A stretch of DNA of 28,651 nt from an uncultured Collinsella sp. (lineage in GTDB: Bacteria; Actinomycetota; Coriobacteriia; Coriobacteriales; Coriobacteriaceae), in NCBI GenBank assembly GCA_902493125.1, contig CABUOF010000024.1, forward strand, positions 1 to 28,651. The letters run 5' to 3'. Shown one piece after another: positions 1 to 6,437 of the stretch (position 1 is its first letter; each line of letters opens with the position of its first letter). Under the pieces are notes generated by a model that saw nothing but the letters and a program-made list of their open reading frames with translations, was not told the origin of the DNA and did no database searches. Position numbers and translations under genes: made by a program.

Positions 1-50
1 AGGTCAATGCCCTCCTCTTTCACGTCACCTTGCTCGCTTAGGGGCGTTTT

Positions 51-74
51 CGCTGACTTCGCCAAAGCATCGGC
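51..74 (+). repeat. 24-bp direct repeat, copy 1
   Basis: This 24-bp stretch recurs at 3247-3270 with two mismatches. In both places it lies just before a run of palindromic repeats that carry a GGGGACGT core. It therefore looks like part of a longer repeated intergenic cassette rather than chance similarity. No function is evident. Confidence 0.55.
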
Positions 75-111
75 AGGTACTCATTGGGGACGTACTTAAA
101 TGAGTGCCTGC
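73..111. repeat. Palindromic repeat with GGGGACGTACTT core
   Basis: Thirteen-base arms (73-85 and 99-111, one mismatch) flank a loop containing GGGGACGTACTTA. The same core, with different arms, is found at 3299-3327, and a related one at 197-240. It would fold as a hairpin in RNA or single-stranded DNA. It resembles REP-type elements; no REP-associated transposase is in this window. Confidence 0.6.
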
Positions 112-116
112 AGAAT

Positions 117-180
117 GAGAGTGGATAATCTCCCGTTTTTGGCCTGCTTGGGGGCTCAAAGTGGGAGATTATCCACTCTC
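117..180. repeat. Long palindromic repeat, 18-bp perfect arms
   Basis: Perfect 18-base inverted arms (117-134 and 163-180) enclose a 28-nt loop. It lies between two GGGGAC-core palindromes, so the three form a tandem cluster downstream of the coiled-coil gene. It may act as a transcription terminator for that gene, but there is no clear T-tract, so a repeat-element origin is more likely. Confidence 0.6.
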
Positions 181-196
181 GTCATTGGACTAGTCT

Positions 197-240
197 TTGG
201 GGACGTTCTTGTTTGACTAGTCGTTTAAGAACGTCCCCAA
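197..240. repeat. Palindromic repeat with TTGGGGACGTTCTT arms
   Basis: Fourteen-base perfect arms (197-210 and 227-240) surround a centre containing GACTAGTC, itself a palindrome. Here the GGGGACGTTCTT word forms the arms rather than the loop, and the GACTAG word in the loop reappears near the palindromes at 3299-3440. It ends a few bases from the stop codon of the coiled-coil gene. Confidence 0.6.
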
Positions 241-243
241 TGG

Positions 244-2007
244 CTACTTGCTTGTGAATAGCCAGATTGCGATGAGTACGAGGACTGCAGCGATGATGCA
301 AGCGATGGCGCCGGTGAATTTGATGCGTGAGTCGCGGGTACGCTCGCGCACCGCGTCCTCGGTGGCTTCGAGCTGGGTAACCTCTCGCTCGGTCTCGGCG
401 TGTTCGGCTTTGTCTCGGGCCAAGGATCCTGCAAGCGACTCAGTGATCTCTGGGTGGTCGTGTACTTCGGTCGCCTGTTCGATGATCGACTGCGCATGTG
501 CGGCATCTGCTTGGGCGTTGGCGATGCTCTGCTCTTGGTCGCGGCGTGCCTTGTCCTCGGCGGCGATCTTCTCGCGCAGTTCGCGCTGGCGCGTTGCGGC
601 GGCGGTTTTTGCAGTCTGCAGCTCGTCGCGCGCGGCATCGGCCTCTGCCGTCACGGCTTGGTGCGCGCGTTTGGCTTCGGCAATGGGGGCCTGCGCCTGT
701 TCGACGGCCTGCTCGGCTGCGGCAAGCGAGTGCTCAAGGTCGGCGGTGATACGCGGGACATCTTCTTCGGCTTTACGCAGGGCATCTGCCGTGTCGGAGA
801 TCTGCATCGAGAGCTCGCTGGTGCGCACCGTATAGTTGGCGGGATTTGCCGAGGGATTGCGTTGCAGCTCGGCATACTCATGACGCAGTGTCTCGAGCTG
901 GGCGCGCGTGGCGTCGACGGTTTGTTGTGCGGCGGCAATGCCGGCGTCTCGCTCGGCCTGTACCTTGTCGCGGATGCGCTTGGAATCCTCAAGACGGCGA
1001 ACGAGGCGGTTGCCGGTCTCGCGCGAGCTCGTCTCGCGGGCCTCCACGGCATCGAGCGCGGCCTTCAGGCGGAGCTCGGTCGCGTCATCCTCTGTTTTCA
1101 TTTGTTCGAGCTGACCCTTGAGCTCTGCTACTTTGGAAGCATGGACATCGCGATCGATTTCGGCTGCCGCAGCGGTCTTTTGCGCCGTGGCGATCGCCTG
1201 GCGCTGGTCGGCGACGATCTGGTCGTAGCGGCCTGCGATATCCTGGCGCGTCTCGAGTTCCTCGGCCTGATCGGCAATGCGCTGCTCAAGTTCGGCCAGG
1301 TGGGCGCGGGCATCGGCAAGTGCCTTTTTCGCGGCATTCATCTCGCGCATGGCCGAGGCGCCCTGGGCGATAAAGGTGCCCACGGCGTTCGCAGTGTTCG
1401 AGACAGCGGTCCCCAGATCGCGGCTCGCGGCGGGGGAGTGCGGGGCGGTCGGGCGAGCGGTGTCGGCGGCGTCCGCATCGGCAGCCTGCGGCGCGGCGAT
1501 ATTGCCGGTACCGCCCTCAACCACAGAAAAGCCTGCTGCGTGCGGATCGACCGCATCGGCGCCAATCGTGGGGTGCTCGAGCTGCAGAAACGAGGGCATG
1601 GTGCTGCCCTGGTCGGCAACCGGAGTCTCGCCGGGCACAAAGGTCGAGGCCGCCTCGGCGGCCTCCTCTTCCTCGGCATCGATATCGGCATCGGCGACGG
1701 CGTCTTTCATCGCTTTGACAGCATCCATCATGGAGTCCATGACGGCATCGAGCTCTTCTTCCGAAGACACTTCGATGGGGCCCGCTGCTTGCGGGGCGTC
1801 GTCCTGTACAGGGGCGTCGTCCTGAGCGGGCGCATCGTCGTTTTGCTCATCGGCGTTTTCTGTTTCGGGGGTTTCCGCCGCAGCGCTTTCGTCCAAGATG
1901 GGGTCGTCGATGTCGATACCATCGCAGGTCACAGCGTCAGTATCTGCGGTGACGTCTGCGGGATCATCAATATGCTGTTGAGTCTGGGGGTCCAGCTCGT
2001 CTGTCAT
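244..2007 (-). CDS. Acidic coiled-coil protein with C-terminal membrane anchor, function unknown
   Basis: I do not recognise a family. The predicted protein (587 residues) starts with about 120 residues very rich in Asp, Glu and Ala, including a triple QDDAP-like repeat near residues 66-83. A Pro/Ala-rich linker follows, then a long Ala/Glu/Gln/Lys/Arg-rich coiled coil from about residue 220 to 555. The last 25 residues hold a single hydrophobic helix (IACIIAAVLVLIAIWLF) followed by TSK. There is no signal peptide, so the likely topology is a tail-anchored protein with the coiled coil in the cytoplasm. Start: ATG at 2007 lies 9 nt from AGGAG; an in-frame ATG at 2013 is only 3 nt from it, and further upstream ATGs lack a ribosome site. 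A structural or scaffolding role at the membrane is a guess. Confidence 0.75.
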   Translation of the reverse strand: MTDELDPQTQQHIDDPADVTADTDAVTCDGIDIDDPILDESAAAETPETENADEQNDDAPAQDDAPVQDDAPQAAGPIEVSSEEELDAVMDSMMDAVKAMKDAVADADIDAEEEEAAEAASTFVPGETPVADQGSTMPSFLQLEHPTIGADAVDPHAAGFSVVEGGTGNIAAPQAADADAADTARPTAPHSPAASRDLGTAVSNTANAVGTFIAQGASAMREMNAAKKALADARAHLAELEQRIADQAEELETRQDIAGRYDQIVADQRQAIATAQKTAAAAEIDRDVHASKVAELKGQLEQMKTEDDATELRLKAALDAVEARETSSRETGNRLVRRLEDSKRIRDKVQAERDAGIAAAQQTVDATRAQLETLRHEYAELQRNPSANPANYTVRTSELSMQISDTADALRKAEEDVPRITADLEHSLAAAEQAVEQAQAPIAEAKRAHQAVTAEADAARDELQTAKTAAATRQRELREKIAAEDKARRDQEQSIANAQADAAHAQSIIEQATEVHDHPEITESLAGSLARDKAEHAETEREVTQLEATEDAVRERTRDSRIKFTGAIACIIAAVLVLIAIWLFTSK

Positions 2008-2301
2008 AGGCATGTGCTCCTCATCGTTGTTTGTCACCCTATGATAAAGTCTCGCGCCGACATCCCGCGCGCCGCAGCAAAGTTTCAAAACGTGTTCGAT
2101 GGCTCGTCGCGTTAACAAAAACTCGGCCGTTCTATTCAATTTTTACTTGACATTCCCTTCGCCGAAAGACGTTGCGCCGTTCGCCTGCCATGGGCTTTAT
2201 TATTCACTTGAAGAAGCTAAAGTTGCATTTCAGCTTTTGGCGCGTGAAGTTGGATGCGCGCAGTTGGCGGGCGTGCCCGTCGCGATTTGAAAGGACTTTG
2301 T

Positions 2302-3102
2302 ATGGGACTTTTCACTGGTAAGACCGTGATCGTCACCGGCGGCGGCAAGGCCACGCTTAAGGACGGCTCCGCTGGTTCCATCGGCTACGGCATCGATATC
2401 GCATTTGCCAAGGAGGGCGCGAACCTCGTCATCACCGGTCGCAACGTTGCCAAGCTCGAGGCTGCCAAGGAATCCCTCGAGGCCGAGTACGGCGTCAAGG
2501 TTCTGCCTGTTCAGGCCGATGTCTCGGCTGGTCAGGACAACGAGGTCGTCGTCCAGAACGTCATCGACAAGGCCATTGAGGAGTTCGGCCGCATCGACGC
2601 CGTCGTCAACAATGCTCAGGCCAGCGCCTCGGGCGTGACCATCGCCGATCACACCATGGACCAGTTTAACCTGGCCATTTACTCCGGTCTGTATGCTACC
2701 TATCTGTACATGCAGAAGGCCTATCCGCACCTGAAGGAGACCAAGGGCTCCGTGGTCAACTTTGCCTCGGGCGCCGGCCTGTTTGGCAACTACGGCCAGT
2801 GCAGCTATGCCGCTGCCAAGGAGGGCATCCGCGGCCTGACCCGCGTTGCCGCCAACGAGTGGGGCAAGGACGGCATCAACGTCAACATCGTGTGCCCGCT
2901 TGCTTGGACCGCTGCGCTCGAGAACTTCCAGGATGCCTATCCCGAGGCGTTCAAGGCCAACGTCCATATGCCGCCGGCGGGTCACTACGGCGACGTCGAG
3001 AAGGAAATCGGCCGCGTGGTCGTTCAGCTCTGCGGTCCCGACTTTAAGTACATGAACGGCGAGACCGTCACCCTCGAGGGTGGCATGGGCCAGCGGCCGT
3101 AG
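2302..3102 (+). CDS. Short-chain dehydrogenase/reductase (SDR) with insertion in the glycine loop
   Basis: A 266-residue NAD(P)-dependent oxidoreductase of the classical SDR fold. The usual TGxxxGxG cofactor loop is split: TGGG (12-15) is separated from IGYG (27-30) by an 11-residue insertion. NNAQ (103-106) replaces the common NNAG. The catalytic triad is visible as Ser156, Tyr169 and Lys173 (YAAAK). The closing GGMG near residue 260 resembles the C-terminal motif of FabG-like enzymes. The substrate cannot be read from sequence; hydroxysteroid or 3-oxoacyl substrates are both possible. ATG at 2302 is preceded by GAAAGGA; the frame is open further upstream but without a ribosome site. It is a single gene, divergent from the coiled-coil gene and followed by two hairpins. 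Confidence 0.85.
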   Translation: MGLFTGKTVIVTGGGKATLKDGSAGSIGYGIDIAFAKEGANLVITGRNVAKLEAAKESLEAEYGVKVLPVQADVSAGQDNEVVVQNVIDKAIEEFGRIDAVVNNAQASASGVTIADHTMDQFNLAIYSGLYATYLYMQKAYPHLKETKGSVVNFASGAGLFGNYGQCSYAAAKEGIRGLTRVAANEWGKDGINVNIVCPLAWTAALENFQDAYPEAFKANVHMPPAGHYGDVEKEIGRVVVQLCGPDFKYMNGETVTLEGGMGQRP

Positions 3103-3104
3103 GG

Positions 3105-3132
3105 GTTACGCGGTTTTACCAAACCGCGTAAC
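3105..3132. terminator. Hairpin directly after the dehydrogenase stop codon
   Basis: A perfect 12-bp stem (3105-3116 with 3121-3132) and a 4-nt loop, two bases after the stop codon. No T-run follows, so it may serve as an mRNA-stabilising 3' end or as a weak terminator ahead of the stronger one at 3175. Confidence 0.5.
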
Positions 3133-3174
3133 GGCTCGACGCTGCGCGGTCACCAGGGCGACAACTTGTCATTC

Positions 3175-3216
3175 AAAGAGGGCGGCATGACCAGAAGGTC
3201 TATGCCGCCCTCTTTT
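3175..3216 (+). terminator. Rho-independent terminator
   Basis: An 18-bp GC-rich stem, interrupted by one unpaired base, starts with AAAGAGGGCGGCAT, has the loop AGAA, and its descending arm runs into CTCTTTT. This is the classic layout for the end of the dehydrogenase transcript. Confidence 0.8.
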
Positions 3217-3234
3217 CATGCCAATTTGTTCGCC

Positions 3235-3261
3235 CTGGCGACCGCTCGCTGACGTCGCCAG
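3235..3261. repeat. Hairpin overlapping 24-bp direct repeat, copy 2
   Basis: CTGGCGAC (3235-3242) pairs with GTCGCCAG (3254-3261). The right arm lies inside 3247-3270, the second copy of the 24-bp repeat that also occurs at 51-74. Confidence 0.45.
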
Positions 3262-3298
3262 AGCATCGGCGTTGCCTTGGCTGTTGGAGATGATCTCG

Positions 3299-3327
3299 TA
3301 GTCGTTGGGGACGTTCTTAAATGACTA
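3299..3327. repeat. Palindromic repeat with GGGGACGTTCTT core
   Basis: Eight-base arms (TAGTCGTT and AATGACTA, one mismatch) flank a GGGGACGTTCTTA loop. The core matches 73-111 while the arms differ. The arm word also appears nearby at about 3427-3438 as CTAGTCGTTTAA. Confidence 0.55.
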
Positions 3328-3344
3328 GCTATAAGGGACACTCT

Positions 3345-3379
3345 TGCCGGCACTTGGGGACAGTCCCTAAGTGCCGGCA
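3345..3379. repeat. 35-bp near-perfect palindrome with GGGGACAGTCCCT centre
   Basis: Perfect 11-base arms TGCCGGCACTT and AAGTGCCGGCA flank GGGGACAGTCCCT, which is itself almost palindromic. The ACAGTCCCT word recurs in the palindromes at 6374-6437 and 9933-9994, which links the two repeat types. Confidence 0.65.
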
Positions 3380-3482
3380 GATTGGGACATTTCTTTGCAA
3401 GATGGCGCTGAAGATTGTCCTCGACGACTAGTCGTTTAATGCATCAGTTTCTGTCGAGTCGGTGCGGTTTGCTGGTTGCCCG

Positions 3483-3488
3483 TATAAT
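3483..3488 (+). promoter_or_regulatory. -10 element of the tgt promoter
   Basis: A consensus TATAAT lies 37 bp before the tgt start codon. No good -35 hexamer is visible at 16-18 bp spacing (the region reads GTCGAGTCGGTGCG), so the promoter is either activated or relies on the strong -10. Confidence 0.5.
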
Positions 3489-3525
3489 GGTCTGCGTATG
3501 AACCGCAACCAAGGAGTTCCAGTTT

Positions 3526-4665
<1,140 letters not shown>

Positions 4666-4814
4666 GAGCTGCGGATGCGCTTGCGAGGCGTGAGCAACGG
4701 TAAAGGCCAAGCGGCGATCGGTCGTCGCGTTCACTAACACCGTCTGCGCGACCGCTGACCGATAGCTTGCAAGCACTTTATGCATCGTGGGTACCATACC
4801 GAATAGTTGATGTT

Positions 4815-4858
4815 CGGGCGGGTGTTTGGCGCATGGCGTCGATCCCGCCCGTTTCTAT
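4815..4858 (+). terminator. Possible terminator or leader attenuator before the LOG-family gene
   Basis: CGGGCGGG (4815-4822) pairs with CCCGCCCG (4844-4851) and is followed by TTTCTATTTT. It ends 17 bp before the LOG start codon. It could close the tgt transcript or attenuate the next gene. A weak promoter-like pair (TTGCAA at 4767, TACCAT at 4792, spacing 19) precedes it, so both readings remain open. Confidence 0.4.
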
Positions 4859-4875
4859 TTTCGATAGGAGCACCC

Positions 4876-5634
4876 ATGATTAAGAATGAGAACGTCGAGG
4901 GCGAGCCCGCCTACGACGAGACGTACCGCCGCGGCCCCGTGGTCATGCGCGGCCCCATGATTCCTAAGGACAACACCTACGCCAACCTGCTGGCGCCCGA
5001 AGATTCAACCGACTGGTTGCATGCCGATCCGTGGCGCGTCCTTCGTATTCAGGCAGAATTCGTCGATGGCTTTGGCGCGCTTGCCGAGCTCGGGCCCGCG
5101 GTGACCATCTTCGGCAGTGCCCGCACGCCCAAGACCGATCCGCTCTACAAGGCGGCGCGCACGGTCGGCCGCAAGATCGCGCAGCGCGGCGTGGCGGTTA
5201 TCACCGGCGGCGGCCCCGGCATTATGGAGGCGGCCAACAGGGGGGCGGCGAGTGCCAACGGCAAGTCGGTCGGCTTGGGTATCGAGCTTCCGCACGAGCA
5301 GGGGCTCAACAAATACGTGAACCTGGGTATGGACTTCCGCTACTTCTTTGTGCGTAAGACCATGTTCGTTAAGTACAGCTCGGGTGCCATCGTGTTCCCC
5401 GGCGGTTTCGGCACGCTCGACGAGATGTTCGAGGTGCTCACGCTGGTGCAGACGCACAAGGTCAAGCGCATGCCGCTCGTACTGGTGGGCAGCGGGTACT
5501 GGCAAGGCCTGTTCGACTGGCTCAACGGCCCGGTGATGGATGCCGGCATGATTAGCCCGCTCGATCCAGACCTCGTCCACATCACCGACGACCTCAACGA
5601 GGCCGTCGACATCGCCCTGAGCGGGTTGATATAG
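4876..5634 (+). CDS. LOG-family nucleotide phosphoribohydrolase
   Basis: A 252-residue protein of the LOG / TIGR00730 family (lysine decarboxylase-like fold). Members cleave the N-glycosidic bond of nucleoside 5'-monophosphates; plant and some bacterial members release cytokinins, while E. coli PpnN acts on purine nucleotides. Both diagnostic motifs are intact: GGGPGIMEAANRGA (111-124) and PGGFGTLDE (175-183). The first 70 residues are an extension relative to minimal LOG proteins. Start: ATG at 4876 has TAGGAG 5 nt upstream; an upstream in-frame ATG at 4807 would read through a hairpin and has no ribosome site. The exact substrate is unknown. The older annotation 'lysine decarboxylase' is misleading for this family. 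Confidence 0.9.
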   Translation: MIKNENVEGEPAYDETYRRGPVVMRGPMIPKDNTYANLLAPEDSTDWLHADPWRVLRIQAEFVDGFGALAELGPAVTIFGSARTPKTDPLYKAARTVGRKIAQRGVAVITGGGPGIMEAANRGAASANGKSVGLGIELPHEQGLNKYVNLGMDFRYFFVRKTMFVKYSSGAIVFPGGFGTLDEMFEVLTLVQTHKVKRMPLVLVGSGYWQGLFDWLNGPVMDAGMISPLDPDLVHITDDLNEAVDIALSGLI

Positions 5635-5665
5635 GGCGAGCGTGCCTGTCGTTGTAGTATTGTGA

Positions 5666-5721
5666 ATGGCAGACTGATGCTATTTAACATCAGTCTGCCA
5701 TCTAAATTGGGTATACTGATG
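5666..5721. promoter_or_regulatory. Promoter and probable operator of the toxin-antitoxin pair
   Basis: A perfect 14-bp inverted repeat (5666-5679 and 5688-5701, 8-nt spacer) is followed by a -10 hexamer TATACT at 5712-5717. The heptamer ACTGATG occurs three times: forward at 5673, inverted at 5688 (CATCAGT) and forward again at 5715, overlapping the -10. Repeated half-sites over a promoter are typical of autorepression by ribbon-helix-helix antitoxins. The hairpin could also end the upstream LOG transcript, but there is no T-run. Confidence 0.6.
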
Positions 5722-5747
5722 CAAAAGACGAGGCGAGGAGGTCGCGT

Positions 5748-6047
5748 ATGTCCACTGCAACGGTTAAGCCTACGACGGTTCGCATCGAAGAGGGGCTCAA
5801 GGAGCAGGCGACTGAGTTCTTGGATACGGTTGGTCTAAGTCTCAATTCGTATCTCAACCTTGCTGTTCGGCAGCTGGTAAATCAGCGAAAGATTCCTTTT
5901 GAGATCGTAGGAAGGGCAGAGGTGCCCAACGAGGCGACGAGACGCGCCATGGTGATCGCCGAGGCTCATGAGTTGGGGATTTTGACGGACGACAGCCCGT
6001 CATTCAATAACGCTGATGAGCTTATATCGTTCCTCGATGAGGACTAG
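5748..6047 (+). CDS. RelB/DinJ-family antitoxin
   Basis: A 99-residue protein with a ribbon-helix-helix N-terminus (TTVRIEEGLKEQATEFLDTV, then GLSLNSYLNLAVRQLV) as in RelB/DinJ antitoxins. This part would dimerise and bind the operator. The C-terminal half (about 50-99), ending in an acidic ISFLDED tail, would wrap the toxin. GAGGAGGT precedes the ATG at good spacing. The toxin frame begins right after its stop codon, so the two are translated together. Base composition is noticeably less GC-rich than tgt or the LOG gene, which suggests acquisition by transfer together with the downstream genes. Confidence 0.88.
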   Translation: MSTATVKPTTVRIEEGLKEQATEFLDTVGLSLNSYLNLAVRQLVNQRKIPFEIVGRAEVPNEATRRAMVIAEAHELGILTDDSPSFNNADELISFLDED

Positions 6048-6049
6048 CG

Positions 6050-6358
6050 CTGTTTGAGATTAAAGTCGAGGCTCAGTTTAAGGCGGATTACAAACGGACG
6101 ATGCGCATCCATCCGCAGCTAAAAACCGAGTTTAGGGCGGCGGTCGCAGAGCTTGCAGCTCACGGCTCGCTTCCCGCGGAATATGGCGCCCATGAGCTTT
6201 CAAACCCGGGCGGCAACTACAACGGCCACATCGATTTCCATCTATCCGATGGCTTGGTCGATGTGGTCGTTCTTTATCTTCCCCATAAGACTAATCCTGT
6301 GATCCGACTGGTCAGAATGGGCTCGCATGAGGAACTGTTCCAGGGCCCACTGAGCTAG
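6050..6358 (+). CDS. YafQ/RelE-type mRNA interferase toxin, apparent CTG start
   Basis: From CTG at 6050 the frame reads FEIKVEAQFKADYKRT and continues into the rest of the protein, giving 102 residues. The FKADYKR segment matches the first strand and helix of YafQ toxins. Starting at the first ATG (6101) would delete it. No ATG, GTG or TTG lies in frame between the stop at 6038 and 6101. An AGGA about 8 nt before the CTG and the antitoxin stop at 6045-6047 support translational coupling. Candidate catalytic residues are present: His in AHEL, His/Asp in FHLSD, and His and Phe in GSHEELF; the usual Trp after the Asp is not seen. The toxin would cut mRNA on the ribosome. Loss of a normal start is the alternative reading. 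Confidence 0.75.
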   Translation: MFEIKVEAQFKADYKRTMRIHPQLKTEFRAAVAELAAHGSLPAEYGAHELSNPGGNYNGHIDFHLSDGLVDVVVLYLPHKTNPVIRLVRMGSHEELFQGPLS

Positions 6359-6373
6359 CCACTCGCTTTTAAC

Positions 6374-6437
6374 TTGCGGTGGAATAGGGATTGATTGGCG
6401 GCTGATACGCCAAAAAACAGTCCCTATTCCACCGCAA
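6374..6437. repeat. TTGCGGTG-arm palindrome, copy 1, overlapping the helicase gene 3' end
   Basis: Outer arms TTGCGGTGGAATAGGGA and TCCCTATTCCACCGCAA enclose an inner TTGGCG/CGCCAA hairpin. It matches 9933-9994 closely and in the same orientation, and 13205-13271 more distantly. The last codons and the stop of the minus-strand primase-helicase gene lie in its right arm. It could also serve as a bidirectional terminator between the toxin gene and the helicase gene. Confidence 0.75.

Larger units (their letters stand above)
3103..3525. other. 423-bp gene-free region: terminators, repeats, tgt promoter
   Basis: No credible gene is present. The region holds two hairpins after the dehydrogenase gene, a second copy of the 24-bp direct repeat, three palindromes, and the promoter of tgt. 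Their arrangement (24-bp repeat, then GGGGAC-core palindromes, then ACTAGTCGTTTAA) repeats that of 51-240. Confidence 0.7.

Noticed and set aside
73..240. CRISPR-like tandem palindromes
   Set aside because: The repeats differ in length and sequence and there are no regular spacers; no cas genes are present.
2147..2152. TTGACA as -35 of the dehydrogenase promoter
   Set aside because: No -10-like hexamer lies 16-18 bp downstream; the nearest A/T-rich stretch is too far away.
2099..2290. Small plus-strand frame between the coiled-coil gene and the dehydrogenase
   Set aside because: It has no ribosome site and fills the divergent promoter region; only its last half looks protein-like, which is weak evidence.
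6101..6358. Toxin starting at ATG 6101
   Set aside because: This start removes the conserved FKADYKR segment and the first beta strand of the toxin, and has no ribosome site nearby.
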